Assembly: GCF_030272615.1 (NCBI RefSeq)
Contig: NC_081414.1
Coordinates: 817,294,396-817,358,395 of the forward strand
DNA: 64,000 nucleotides
From: Cryptomeria japonica
Lineage: Eukaryota; Streptophyta; Pinopsida; Cupressales; Cupressaceae
Direction: 5' to 3'
Part shown: in pieces, positions 1 to 13,700 of the stretch
How positions within the stretch are numbered: the first letter of the stretch is position 1
Layout of the letters: each line of letters opens with the position of its first letter
The notes under the pieces: generated by a model
The model's input: only the letters and a program-made list of their open reading frames with translations
Database searches by the model: none
Told to the model about the DNA's origin: nothing
Program-made: the position numbers and the translations under genes

Positions 1-2135
1 GTTGTGACCTATCCGCGGAGGCTATGACCACCGTCGTGGATGCAAGCCCGCAATGTCCACACAGTGGATGCAGGGTCCATGCGGCCACCATGACGTCACA
101 GGTCTCTGCAGCCACACGGTGGTCAGAAGTCTCTGCGGCCACACAGTGGTCGCAAAGCTTTGTGGCCACCGGTGTGGTTGCAGACCTCCAAGCTGTGGCC
201 CATGGAGGAAAGGGGGGGCGGGTTGAGCCTCGGCTCCTCCGCCCTCGAAAACCCAATCCGCCCAAATAAATTTCAATTTAAAATTTATTTTATTTTTATC
301 TTTTTAATACAAACTTTAAAAAAAGTAAAACCCCAGTCTTATATATTCATAGTCTTACATAGAGACTCAAACAAATTTTCCAAAATACCAAAGGTATTAA
401 AAAATATACAAATTTTGTTTAATAACCAGACGAATATAGACAATTTTCCTCAAAAAAATGAGCTTTTTCAACAACAACACCAGATTTCTTCCAAAACCAA
501 ACAATCTTGATGAAACACAAAAATCAAAGAGATAAGCAAGAATCCTACCTCATTAAGCAATCCTGGAAAAGATCTGATGAAGAGCCCAACCTCCAAGCTC
601 AAGAAATTTCTTCTCCTCCAAAATCCCCAAATTTTCATTCCCAAAAATAATCTCCAAAAATATTTTCCAAAAATATCTCTCCAAAAATAATCCTTTCAAA
701 AATATTTTTCAACCCTAGGTTAAATGGAAGATTGTTGACCAAAATTTTTATTTTTGAATTTAAAATACTTTCTTTAAAATAAAATTCAAAACTCATTCTT
801 TCAACAAATCAAATATACTAAACTTGCTTTTCTTTTAAAAATTGATTTTCTCAATTAATTGAAACTAGCATTTCTATTTCCAAAATGCCAAAGAGATTAA
901 ATTATTTCTATTTCGAATAAAATTTAATCTTTCCTTTCGAAATGCATAAACTGAATAAATTTATCATTTAAAATTAACCATTTAATCGAACTTGCTACCA
1001 ACTTGAATTGAGCAATTCCAATTAATGATTAATCCACAAAGGGGACCTAATTAATTTAGTCCCTTAATTACTAATGCGTAAACACACATTTAATCAAATT
1101 AAATACTAAGGATTAAATACTCAATTTTACCACACTCAAAGCATGCAACCCAAGAAAACCAACCAGATACACGAACCGCTCACCCAACCAAAGGGAATAC
1201 TAATGGATGATTGATGATGCTCACTTGAGCATGACTAGGATAAAATGAGGGTCTTACGACCACCTAATCCAATCTCTAAGGACTAAAGAGATACACTCAA
1301 ACTTGCGAATCCATGTGGAGATGAACCTCGTAGCTATACAGTACTGTACCTACAATCTCCTACAACCATGAGTCATACATGCATACATATATATATTTAA
1401 TGAAAGTGTTAGCCCGAGATTAATAACACGAATCAGGAGAACAAATAAACTTACATAAGAATTGATGTGAAAACTACATTAATAGCTACACACAATAATC
1501 ATAACATCTGACTATAACATTACAACATGGTAAACTAACCAAGGTCAAATCGATATTAGACTCTTATTAGGGCAGGGGTACTACAGAGCATGACTAGGGG
1601 TAACACGAAGGGTTTAAGAACTTATCTTCTCCCACATCCATTGAATCAATAAGGTACACTCAAACCTATGAAACCAGGTGAAGTTGATACCTCATACCCA
1701 CACGGTACTCAAACCTACAATTTCCTGCATCACTGATACACACATGCATATATTCATAAAAAACATGGTAAACACATTGGTGAAGGAGAATCATGACTTC
1801 TCATGTCTCACCATAGTGAGTGACAAGAACCCATGTCCCCACACCCCATACACGCACATACATGATACATTCCCATTGTACACAACATGCATAAGGGAAA
1901 TGACTCATTCCATAATCATTAATGTGTAACTAAAATCAATATTTAATCATCATCAATAAATTAATGCATAATCATCATTAACTAGAACACACACACATTA
2001 AAGCATACGTCATCATGATAGCATACTAGCGGCACACAAATATCATGACCAAGGGAGGATCCTACAAAGGTACTAAAAAGTCAAACTTAGTCAAATTATG
2101 CACGTGAACAGTACAATCGAGGAATGGGCACTACA
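1..2135 (-). mobile_element. 3' LTR (partial) of a long-LTR Gypsy-type element
   Basis: Seen: the stretch ends at 2135 in ACTACA and is followed at 2136-2147 by a pyrimidine run that reads on the minus strand as a purine tract, as expected just before a 3' LTR. The last 200 bp (about 1905-2135) match 10120-10345 closely, and the block near 535-720 matches 8515-8690. These matches make it one LTR of a pair whose other member is 5537-10345. The left edge is cut by the window. It holds a GC-rich segment at 1-260 with a repeated unit around 115-175. An internal duplication of about 170 bp (about 1225-1400 and 1588-1760) is also present. No host gene is seen; short ORFs here are not convincing. 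Minus orientation is inferred from the purine tract. Confidence 0.72.
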
Positions 2136-5100
2136 TCCTCCCCCGCTACGATTTGACTTTCTCTTGGAAGTCGTAACTAGGTTAGGAACATAGGGACACC
2201 ACAAGTCAAAGTATTCACATAATATAAGCCAAAATCTTGACTATATTGCAAGAAGTTGCAATCTATAAAATCAACCTACTAACATACCGAGATCAACATT
2301 CAAATCAACTATCTTAACAAAATTATTTCAATCCTCTTTAAACTCAAATAGGTTTTCAATAAATTTCCTTGCACAATCCTTAATTACTAAAAAGAAATGC
2401 GCTACACAAGCATGACAATAGTCACATCATCTATCACCATCTAGGTTAGACATGCCAAATATTTATTCAACTACTAGGAACCATAAATTCATTAAGTATT
2501 CACATAAGTCATACAATATCTATTGAAATTCTTATCCAAAGCATATAACACAGAGTACAAACATCATAACTTACTCTACCCAAACATGAAAAACACTCTT
2601 ATCACATCAACACTCATCGTAATGATGAAAATTTCACATCTGATATATCATCTTACACATATATTTTCCTTCCTACATTACTAGGGCAACATATCATACT
2701 CAAGGTTAAATACACAAATTCCATCATTAAAAGGGTAGCATACTACCTTAAGGGTCCATAATGTATAGACATAGAAAGCATAAAGGTTCATGGTATAAAA
2801 CTAAAATAATAGTAACACCACAACATAAAAAATTAAGGCATAATACAATCTCATTCTAAGCGAGCAAGTGAACATAATTTAGATACAACGACGCTTAATG
2901 TCAACTTAATTCAAATAGAATCGATGTAGGCATTCCAACACACTCATCAAAGCAATGAGTTTGCAAATCCTTTGCAATTATCCAAGGTGTAATGCACAAT
3001 TCATTAAATCCAGTTTACACTTCTATCTAATAAATCTTTGATACAAATGATTATAAATGAGTTTCATCATAGAAATTCACTTTTAGTTTTCTTAATTTAA
3101 TATAAAATTATTGATTACCTCGTTATGCCTAAATCCAACCTTCGTGGCGTTCTCCCTTAGCACACTATCAGAGGTTCTAACGAACATGATAGAAATATCA
3201 CTTAACACATAACTAGGCCTAGCTAATTCAAACACTCAAAATGACCACCTGACACCCCAGGCGATAGTAATTCCAAATTAAATTACCAAATCCACAATGA
3301 AAAAAATGAAAGATGTTGGCAATCTCCAAATTCAACAAAATTGAAAACATGACAAGAGTCATAATTAAAATAAAAATAAATGCAAATTTAGTGGTCATTT
3401 CGTAATAAGAAATCTCAAAATAAAATACTAGCCCCATAATTACATAACACTATTCAAAAGACAGTTAAAACACTGTTGTGATCAAAACTCAAAACAAGGT
3501 GACCATCTTTAGTCACACCTTTGGGAGTAACCGCCACACAAAACCCAAGGTCCCATGTCCTGAGTGCGATAGAGAGTGAAAATTTAGACATTTAAGGCTA
3601 TTACACTAACTATATTTCTTTATCAATGCAATCTTGTATACACAAGAAAGTTCATCTAACTATCCTTTATGTAGACATACATATGTCAGGAGGTAATAAT
3701 ATGTCATTGCACACAAATAAAGAATACATTTATTATGTAAATTTCATTCTACATGATATCATATTACCAAGTAATCACATTCCTAGCATTATCCTTTTCA
3801 AGCAACTCTTAAGCATAAATTCCAAATTGTTTAATGTTTTCCAAACTCACAATCTAAAATTAATAACACTTGGATGCGCTATATCTGTCACCATTTATCC
3901 ACTCTACTAGGATTTTCATTAAATAACACATTCTTTGCAATTCAAATTAAATAAGGAAGTAGCATCATTTCTATATCTTTCACTAATTCCACTTAGCATT
4001 CATATTCACATTACTAACCATGCACATTTTCTTTACAAAGCTTAAGACTTCCATCTTTCCACATGAAGCCAACACACAAAAATACAATTTCATATGCTTT
4101 ATACACATTCTACATGTCATGCATAAATCTATCCCAATCAATACTAGTTTCTCTAACATGATATGTTAAGTGACAAAATCATATAAATAATCACAATATA
4201 CATGCAAAATGTATTCCACTTACCCGTAAATGTACTTTTCATGATATCCTAATATGCGATGTAACACTTTGGATTCTTAGTGCAGAATTGATCAAACATT
4301 CCTTATCATAACCCTATAATAATTATTGACAAGCAATTAGATACTTCTATTTAAATCAATGCATTATTTAGCAACGTTTCTTTGTATCTTTATAACTAGA
4401 TAGAGAGAGGAGGAAGAGAGTTTGATAGTCGACCCATTTCATACATATGCACAAAAATCAACAAGGTCACACAAGCATGCTTAAATTCCTCTCTATATTC
4501 CTATCATCTTTATTATATTATTTTCATTTCAATATTGTTTTAAAAGAATGCCAATTGGCCTATTATGAAATTTCCAAATATTATGGATGCTACTGAATGT
4601 CCTAATTTTCTAAAAATGAAATCAAGACAAACAATCTTTTCTTTCATGCAAGAACTCTTGTGAAAACTCAGTACTCCTACTCAATACGAAAAAACATCAT
4701 TATCTGCAACCTTTTAGTGAAAAACCAAGTACAAGAAGAATATGGAAGAGGAGCTACCAACTAAATGATACATAATTATGCATGTACATCAAACATGGGT
4801 TTCATTTGCACCTTCTATTCATACTAAGTCAATTATATATATCCAAAAGCAAGTATATTATTGCATTGTTTGAATAAATCATCATTTGCGTCGATATTAT
4901 GAAACACATAATGAAATCTTTAATGAAAACACATCAATTCCCTCCCAGAACCTATAACATGACCCTATTTACACATTTGATTACAAACAAGTCAGTTTCA
5001 CATAACAACTATACGTACATTATTGCACAATGCTTAAGATACAAATTCATTATGTTACTCCTACAATACACATGGTGAATTCCTTTATGAAAAACATACA

Positions 5101-5536
5101 ATTTCCTCCCAATATCCATTATGATTTTATTTTATTTTAATTCATAGCCCTCTTATTATCCAAATGCATAGTAGAATCATTAGGCTCACACAAGGGTTCA
5201 AGAAGTCACAACATTCACTTGCAATCAAAAAACATACACAAGCGATAAATACACATAGCAACATTTTAATTCCTAGAGAGAAAGAGGAGGAAGGTTGATA
5301 TACATTAAATTCACTACATCATATGCACTCAACATCTACCATACAATTTCTTCAAGATCATGACACTAGGACCTCAATACAAGCACATTTCATACTTTCA
5401 AATTCAAGACAAGCACTATCCAACACAATGGGTTAGTCAAGAGAATACAATATCAAGAGTATACACATCACACCAACTAAGGGCACTAGCTACACCAGAG
5501 ATCCCAGTGTTTGCAACCTTTGGGTCTGAGACCAAA
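2136..5536 (-). mobile_element. Interior of long-LTR Gypsy-type element, non-coding
   Basis: This 3.4-kb interior lies between two LTRs and has no ORF longer than about 100 codons. Next to the 3' LTR, the minus strand at about 2145-2170 still reads DFQEKVK followed by stops. This resembles the extreme C-terminal end of Gypsy pol, where the reading frame runs up to the purine tract. At the other end, the minus strand just after the LTR (5536 downward) reads TTTGGTCTCAGACCC, close to the initiator-Met tRNA primer site TGGTATCAGAGC. The rest is AT-rich with no recognisable gag, protease, reverse transcriptase or integrase. It is therefore best called a LARD-like derivative, either internally deleted or decayed beyond recognition. 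Confidence 0.65.
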
Positions 5537-7535
5537 TGTAATGCCCTGCCAAGAAACCCTAAAGGATTCAACTAAAACTATCAAAAAGAGTGCAATTTTT
5601 TATTTTTAACATTAAAGAACTTAAAGATGCATTAAATTAAATATTACAATAACATTTGCATAAGCAGAAGACTTAACTTAAACACCTAAAGGGTTTCCAA
5701 TGAAGATTACTTGATTAATCCAATGAACATTAAGGTTTATTAATCTAATTAACAATGTGAATAATTAAACCTACTAATGAAAAAATGATTACCACAAGGA
5801 GATAGAAATTAAATTCCATAAGAGATTTAACTAGCATGTTAGAATATACACATCTGACATTAGCTACATTATATCATAATCCATATTACTGCATCTAATT
5901 GATAACTTCATACATGCATTTAAGATTAATATCATCTAAATTAAATTATACATTTAAACCAAATGGCATTCATATATCCAAAATAAAAAGGAACCAAATG
6001 AACACATACACCATACAACACCAACATTGATATCGGAGTTCACCTGTAATGGGCTACATCTCCGGGTCCACTTCAAATGCAAGACCCTTCTTAATAAATA
6101 ATGGGTGAAAAATACATAAGGTTCACATCAATTACACCCTGCCATCAAGGTGTACAAAAACAAATGATACATATGACCACATAGGGTCCAAGACATACAT
6201 GGATGATCCAAGAAGAAGAAAGAGGATCCATTTGAAACATAATATGGAGTAAATACAAGAGAACAATTGGAGCACCAGTGAAACTAAATCCTCACATTCT
6301 ATCATAAGTGTCACATGATCTAACATGAATATCAGGTACTCACAAAAAGCATAAACAACCATATATGACTCCCACAATAGTACTCCAAGAAAAAGCAACA
6401 TAAACTGCACACTAGTGAACACAAGGGAAGAGTGTCATCACATAGCTTGGTATGGTTACCCTGGTAGGCCTCCATAGGTCCCGGCCCCCATCCACTGGGT
6501 TACCCTGGCAACCTCTCCCGAACCTTTGGCCCCATCCAAGTCTCATGTGGACCCAAACAATCCTTTTGTGAGGACAAGGTTGTTGGTTTACCATTCCAGG
6601 CCTTCTCACTGCATCCTAAGTCTATACTAGCACTCAACTCATGCATGAGGCATAATTATCTTACTTAGTGTTTCCATCTACCAAACCCCCTAATAAATTA
6701 TTAAGTTATCACTTTCTTAGACAAACTTTCGATGGGTTATCCTACTTACCAGTTTGGGCGTGACCCCCACTCAAAAGCCACTCTCCCATATGACACTTAA
6801 CCACAAATCAGACAACTCCCAAAACCAAGGTATACACAAGAAATAGTATATGGAGTTAAAAGTAATAGAAAACCACTTGGCCAAACAAGCCCTTGTACAT
6901 AGATAACCAACTGATGACTCTCTGACTAGAGACATGACCAGTTACGAATCAACCACATGAAAACAGTCAATACTCGAAATCAAGGACTTGCAATTTTCAA
7001 AAGCAAATGTGAATACAGTAAATGAAAATACACATCTTTGCTACTCTAATGTGATGTTAATTTTTTCATTTCATTAAAATACAAATTGGCCAAAGTTTTC
7101 TAATCAATCTAAATTTTCAAAATACATCATTGAAAAAATCATCATTACATAATAATTTCAATACCAAAATTACAATTATATAATTTTCCTATTTTCCAAT
7201 ACATATAAAAATATTAAATTAATCAATATTTCTCTAAAATGAAAATATCATTAAATTTCCAACTATATCTATTTTTTTTTCATTTCCCATTTCCAAATTC
7301 CCCAAGTAATATATTATTTAATATTCAAATTTTACAAATAATACATTATTTAATATTCAAGATTTTTAAATAATATTTTATTTAATTTTCCAAATTTCCA
7401 AATAAAATGTTATTTAATTTTCCAAATTAAAATAATCATTTCCATTTTCTTTCAAAATAACTTATCTATTCTATCAATTTCCAAATGACATATGTTTCTC
7501 CATGCATAATAAAAATATATATAAACAAAAAACTA

Positions 7536-7605
7536 TATATATATATATATATAAATTAAAAACTAACATAAAAAAAACTTTTTAAAACAAAATAAAATTA
7601 AACTT

Positions 7606-7661
<56 letters not shown>
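7536..7661. repeat. TA and GT microsatellites
   Basis: A short TA run at about 7536-7552 is followed by a GT dinucleotide array at about 7607-7660, inside the 5' LTR. The Thr/His-repeat ORFs on the minus strand here are artefacts of this array. Confidence 0.93.
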
Positions 7662-7663
<2 letters not shown>

Positions 7664-7669
7664 GAAAAT

Positions 7670-7870
7670 AGCCCACCCACGTGGGCTCCCTTATTAATGG
7701 GAAGGGAGGCTGTTGTGGGGACCATGTCATGGTCTCCCAACAACCTTGGCTGTTGGAGGCCATGACATGCCCTCCACAGTCGAGGCCTCTCCCCATGGCC
7801 TGGGGAAGCTACGACTCCCCCAATCATGGGTCAAGGGCCATGGCTTGCCAAACCCCCCCCGCCCCCCCTC
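7670..7870. repeat. GC-rich hairpin segment of the LTR
   Basis: The DNA contains a perfect 10-bp inverted repeat, CATGTCATGG near 7725 and CCATGACATG near 7758. It also has two GCCATGGC palindromes (about 7795 and 7838) and a C-rich tract. Base composition contrasts sharply with the AT-rich flanks. The other LTR has a GC-rich segment at the corresponding place (1-260) with a different internal repeat. It may be part of the transcribed leader; that is inference. Confidence 0.5.
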
Positions 7871-8839
7871 CCCAATATAATTAATTTTTTGCATTTTTTA
7901 AAAAAATTTAAAACAAACCCCCATCCATTGTGTATAATCTCAGAAGTTTTCTAAGAAATTTTTTGGGAAATCTTTCCAGAATACATTATGATTTTTATTG
8001 TTTTAAACAGTAAACTCCAAACACATAAAAAATCATAAAATGATAGGGAAAATAAAAAGGGAATGCAACTCTTTGAAAATAACGAGAGGATGAATATCAA
8101 ATTCTTTTGAAACACTTTCTCTTCCAGACAACTAAATTTGGCAAAATTTTGCCAGCATAACCCTCATATTGGGCAAATTTCAAATAAATGAAACACTAAT
8201 TACACATTGAATAAACTAATTTTACCATTCAAACACTAAATGAGAGAATAAAAAATGAAATATTTCTTCATCTATTTTTTTGGTTTTAAACTCCAAGAGA
8301 TTTCACCCAAATCTAATTTTTAAATCCAGTCTTTCCATAAACAAGAAATTTAGATTTGGGGATAGACTAAAACTGTTCTAAAATCATACTAATTTTACCT
8401 TACAAAACTAAATTAATGATTCAAACAAATCTGACATCAAATCTCCTCACATAAAAATTTCTTCATACAAATAAAATTTTCAACAAAACATAGACATTAA
8501 AAAAAAATAGAATACAACCTGATGAGCTATCCTGGAAGAAATATGAGATGAGCCCAACTTGCAAGTCAAGAAATTCTTCCTCCATCTTCCAACCAAAATC
8601 CCCAAAAATTTTCAATCCCCCAAAACAACTTTTTTTTAAAATTTCATTGAAAATATAGGTTAAAAGGAAAATTTTGACCTAAAAATCCATTTTAGGTTGA
8701 AATTATTTTTTACCAAATAAATCATTTCCACAAAGTTAATATTCAAAAATGCTTTTTCCTCTCCAAAATTTGATTTTTTAAATTTTATATAAAACATCAA
8801 ATTTACATATTCAAAGTCAATGGTAAGATATTTTGGAGA

Positions 8840-9975
8840 TATTTTTTTTTTTTCAATAGAAGTGGGCAAGCCACTAAACTGTTTTTATTAAATTTAATAA
8901 TTTTTACAACGGGTTCAAAAGGCATACCGATAGGAAAGAACCCACAAGAAAACCTTCGGTTATCGCCTTAAATAAAAACCTAAAACTACCCTTACAAAAT
9001 AGCTGTTACATATCCAGACGATCCATATACCCACCCAAACCCATACAATTTGAACTATACAAAGAGGTCTCATAGGACATATCTAGATACAAAACCAGCT
9101 AGTTACAAAATGAAGAGTTGGATATCAAAATATAACTCCTCGAGAAGATCATGCAAAAACACCAAAGAGCCCATATACTTTTACCAATTTCGGAGCATTA
9201 GTTGGATACAAAATGAAGAGCAGGATACCTTAAAAAATCTCCTCAAAAAGATCATACAGAGACACTGAGGAGCCCATAACCATATTTGCATAAAAAAAAA
9301 TACCACACCACCAAGGAGCCCATAGCCATATCTACATCAAAAAACATACCACACCTCAAGAATATAGTAATCAGACATGTAAAAACCAAGAGCTAGTGCC
9401 TTCAATAGGAGGATCATGGTCTGCATCCAGAGGAGGAAAACCCTGAGAGGGAATTCCAACCGAGTAGGAGCAAAAAACAAGAAACTCAAAGAAAGTAATG
9501 AATGCAAAGCCTCAAAATCAACCCAAGATTTGTCCACAAACTGAGCAAGAACCCGATACAGAAGAAAATCCATAGAAGCCCTAGTATCATCCATGGTGTC
9601 ACATATTAGCCCCATTCTTAATTCAAACAATAATTGACCATACCAGCCATTACCCAAGAGCTCATGGTGAGGAAGAAAGCCACCATAATAAAAAGACCAC
9701 ACATCAAAATGGTAATTATCCAAGGTAGAAGAAACCATATCGCGATTACACAATGATGGAAATATGAATGTGGAAACCAGAAGTCAGATCAATTCAACAT
9801 CAAGTAAAACATCATGACATATTGTAACAAAATGAGATAAAAAATCAGAGTAAGAAATATTAGGACAAATTTCCAACCAATGACTCCCCAAGAGCTTGCA
9901 GAAATTACAAGCCACCTTAGAAGAAAACATGTTAAAAACCTTACCAAACTTTTCATAATTATCCACATTCTCTTC
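8840..9975 (-). mobile_element. Poly-A retroposon (LINE or LINE-like fragment) inside the LTR
   Basis: A T run at 8841-8852 followed by CAATAGAAGTGG marks the poly-A end of a minus-strand retroposon. The sequence just inside, including CCGATAGGAAAGAACC, is shared with a second copy at 16156-16736. The two LTRs are collinear on both sides of this block, so it is an insertion. Within it, a unit ending GGAGCCCATA recurs (about 9108-9173 and 9212-9279, with a further partial copy near 9320). A minus-strand ORF of 138 codons (9337-9753) has no motif I recognise. The right border is approximate because no clear target duplication was found. Confidence 0.5.
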
Positions 9976-10345
9976 CTCTGAAACCCATATTTTAATTTTC
10001 TTAAAAAGTTTATTTTTATAAATTCAAAATGCATAATACAATTACATTTCACAATTTGAATTGATCAACTCACTAGTTAATTGAATTTAAAGATTTGAAT
10101 ATCAACTAATCATTTAAAAGGGGTAGTCCATAATCATTAATGCATAATTAAAATCAATAGTTAATCATCATCAATAAATTAATGCATATTCATCATTAAC
10201 TAAAACACACACACATTAAAGCATATGTCATCATGATAGCATACTAGTTGCACATAAACATCATGACCAGTCTACAAAGGTACTAAAAAGTCAAACTTAG
10301 TCAAAATACACACGTGAATAGTATGATCGGGGAAGGGGTACTACA

Positions 10346-10727
10346 GGAAGGCCCCCAACCCATTACAAATTTGAAACACAAACCATCAAAAACTAAAATT
10401 GGAACAAAACTAGTCATAGAAATAGTAAAGCAAGAGCCAAATAGATTACATCGTATTTTGAATAAGGCTTTGGGACTACTTATGTAACACTCTAACCTGA
10501 AAAATAAGAAAACTTGTTAGTGAGATATTTCTTCTAATAATATTTATATATTCTTACTCAATTTAAAAATCAATATATAGATGGTGTAGTAACAATAACA
10601 AATCAATATATAGACCTATCTAGTAAGAATGAAAATATTGCTACAATGGAAAAGAGGGACATCCTCCATAAATATATTATATAATTTTAATAAGAATATA
10701 TATCAAATAACTATTATATAATAGGAT
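10346..10727. other. Spacer between LTR element and terpene synthase 3' end
   Basis: Right flank of the Gypsy-type element and presumed downstream region of the terpene synthase. No gene is seen. The target duplication of the element cannot be tested because its left end is outside the window. Confidence 0.6.
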
Positions 10728-10733
10728 TTTATT
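10728..10733 (-). terminator. Candidate polyadenylation signal of the terpene synthase
   Basis: AATAAA on the minus strand, 27 nt beyond the stop codon at 10760-10762. The position is plausible for a plant near-upstream element. This region is AT-rich, so chance occurrence is possible. Confidence 0.4.
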
Positions 10734-10759
10734 TTTTGGATGATAGAAGCTCTACCTTT

Positions 10760-13700
10760 TTAGAATTTTATTGGATCAACAAGAACTTTCTTTATCCGGT
10801 TCTTGATTCCTTTGTCATGATATGAAAAGCCATCTCCAAATGCATAGAAACATTGCAATCCTCTGTTGAAGTTGAAGCTTATCTTTTCCCAATCAAGCAA
10901 AGCACTATCTTGATTTAGAAATTCCCATGTTAATTCTTTAAGTAATTGGTCAATCATATAGTTGATGTGGTTTATTGCCTCTTCTTCTGAACATTCAGGA
11001 TGATCTATCATATAACAGGAAATTGCTGAGGCTGTCTGTCCATGGAGTTTATCATCCTTCATTACCATAACAAATATGTTAATATGATAATATTATAAGT
11101 ATAATATCATGTGGTTTTGGATCTAATCACCAATTTAAAAGAGAAAGAGTAAAACCTGGTAATCACGAAAATCATCAATTAAACGTGAAGACATCCATAT
11201 GAGCTCATAGAATCTGCATTGATTATTAAATGTCTTTTGAATAGTGTTGTCTTCTAAATGTTGAGTTGCCAAGAGAAGAGGGTGCAACAATAATGGTCCA
11301 ATTGCTGCTGTTGTTGATGCAATGTTCATGTACTCATTATAGGTTGGAACATGTTTACTTATGTTCCACTGTGCTTGTTGTAAACTAGCTTCAGCATAAT
11401 CTGCCCACTAAATCATAATAAACCTGAATTACTAATTCAATCTCCTAATTTTTTTTCATAATTTATAAATTTAATTTGATCTTAAAAAGTAGTCACAATA
11501 AATTTGTCCAAAAAAATAATACAAAAATAATATCCCTTATATCTTTTACATGCTTAGTGTACTTTCATTTCACTTACTTTTCTAAAAGAAATTGAAATTT
11601 TTAAGTATTATAAAGAAATGAGATTCAAATAAAATAAATACTATCAAATAATTAAATTAATTTTTAAATAAATTAAATAATTTATGTTCACAATAAAGTA
11701 AATAAAAATAATCTTATATTAAAGTAAAATAACTCTTAAATAAATAAAATACGATATCTATACTACTATTAATATTAGTTTCTAGAATCCAATACTAATA
11801 TATACAATAGTTCATATTCATGCAAACATGAGTATTATTTTAATAAATTATCTCAAATACCTCATCTTTTTAAGGGTAGGTGTTGTATGGTGTTACAAAA
11901 TCCTAATTGTGATTGTAATTATTTAAATAGTAAATATTTTGTATAGGCCTTTCTAAAAAAGACACTTCAATTGGAGAATCTAGAAGATTATTCATTCATG
12001 ATACCATTTATATTTTTCTAAGTAGCTATAATGAAGTTGAATGGCTCCAAATGAGCCCATCAAGGATCAGGTCTTGCTGAGTGCAAGACTCTGACATCAT
12101 AAGGGATGAGGTCGGGATCATGCTCCGGGCGAATATGGCGGAATGGATACCTCTTAGTCCTTGGCTCTTAGTCGAAGAGGTTCAACCTATTGGTTCATGC
12201 CCCCATATCGGGTGGCAAAAAATACTTTGTGAAGGCCCTCGCTAGCCTAGCAGCTCGGGGGGCTTCATGCCCTTGTTGGGTTGTCATGCTCGCAGGTCTG
12301 GAGCTCCATAAAAAAAAAACACTTTCAAATTAAGTCAAGAGATGTGATCTAGATTGGTGGTAGGATGACGTAATTCATGGCCTAACTTTGAAATAAAAAT
12401 AATTTAAAACAAATATTTATTTTTAAATATAAAGACTTCAAAATCGTAAAATATCTTAATGTCTATAAATGAAACATTTAAAAGTTAGATATAAGTATAT
12501 AATATGTACTATATTTTTTAAGTAAAAAAATAACTTCTAATTTTATATTTTAAATAAAATAATTAATGTAGATTTTTTAAAAAATATAATTAAAAGTTAC
12601 ATACAAAACTAGAAAAAATACATTACTAAAACTAAATTTTAAGATGAAATGAAACAGTTTTAAAATTAAAATTAAAACATATTTATAAAACAAAACAATT
12701 CTAAACTAAAATAGCATAAGAGTTTGTTTTTTCTTATTAATGTTGAATCTAAGGTATTTTTTTATTATTACTTTATCATGTAATATTTGAATTAAAAAAA
12801 AGAAGCAAATAATAAATTCATATTTTAGAAAAGTATACTTACTACTTTTGTAATAAATGGCATCATGTCACGTCCTTGCTTTCCAGTTGCCTCATTTGCC
12901 AATTCATGTACTGTTTGAAAAATAAATTCTAGAATTCTCTTGAAATCAACTGGAATATCTTGTATAATAGAAATATCCCAACCTTGAGTAATAGACCTAA
13001 CAACAAGTTCAGCTTGCTCAAATGTTAAGTAATCATCAAGAAGATCGTCCACTAAAGAAAGAAGTGTTGTTGATTTGGTAAAAGCCATTCTACTACTACA
13101 AAATTCCTCTTCATCTGCAGCACTAACTCCTAACAAATAATATTCCATCGGACGTTGTCTAATTGAAATCAATTTAATGATCCCGCATTCTGCCCACCAA
13201 CTGTCATAAAAATAAATTAAATTATTACATTCTTTTTAATAATTAATTTTAAAATTGATAGGTTCAGAATAATTGAATTTTTCTTTTAACTATATCCATG
13301 CTCTTATCAAGAATATAAATGTTTTAAATTGGTAGTTCTCAATGCATGATAAACCTTGGTTGAATTCATTCAAATATATCAACAAAGTAACCAACTGTTT
13401 AATTTATGATTAGATCAAACATTAAACTATTACATAAAATTTATAATATTTTCATTATTAATTGTTTTTGTTGCTTTCATATTATTTAAATCTATCATTT
13501 TCAAAAAAAAAATTATTTAATTTGTTTGATAGTGATAATTACCTAGAGACTTTTTTCATCTCCATCTTGTACACAAACTGTAATGTATTGAAATCTAATT
13601 TTGCCAATTCCAGAATCTTGTTATCCTTTAACCTGAAAAAAAATCTCTTAATTAGCTCAAAGAAGTTAATCTATTATTAATTGAAAAGTTGAAAAATAAT

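Larger units (their letters stand above)
5537..10345 (-). mobile_element. 5' LTR of the long-LTR Gypsy-type element
   Basis: It begins TGTAATGCCC at 5537 and ends GTACTACA at 10345, so it carries the short terminal inverted repeat TGTA/TACA typical of LTRs. The right part matches the 3' LTR at 1-2135. Including a retroposon of about 1.1 kb (8840-9975) it is 4.8 kb, which is very long for a plant LTR. It lacks a block of several hundred bases near 10110 that the other LTR has. It also holds a GT microsatellite, a GC-rich hairpin region (7670-7870) and a 16-bp C-rich tract near 7853. Short ORFs over 6132-6609 and 7582-7884 are not supported as genes. Confidence 0.68.

Noticed and set aside
7582-7884. 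ORFs with His-Thr repeats and a Trp/Pro-rich overlap
   Set aside because: Produced by the GT array and the GC-rich hairpin block of the LTR.
9337-9753. 138-codon minus-strand ORF
   Set aside because: Lies in the retroposon; no reverse transcriptase, endonuclease or other motif could be seen, so not called as a gene.
12130-12200. Possible genuine tRNA gene
   Set aside because: A- and B-box-like motifs are present, but I cannot fold a full cloverleaf with an acceptor stem; a SINE head fits better.
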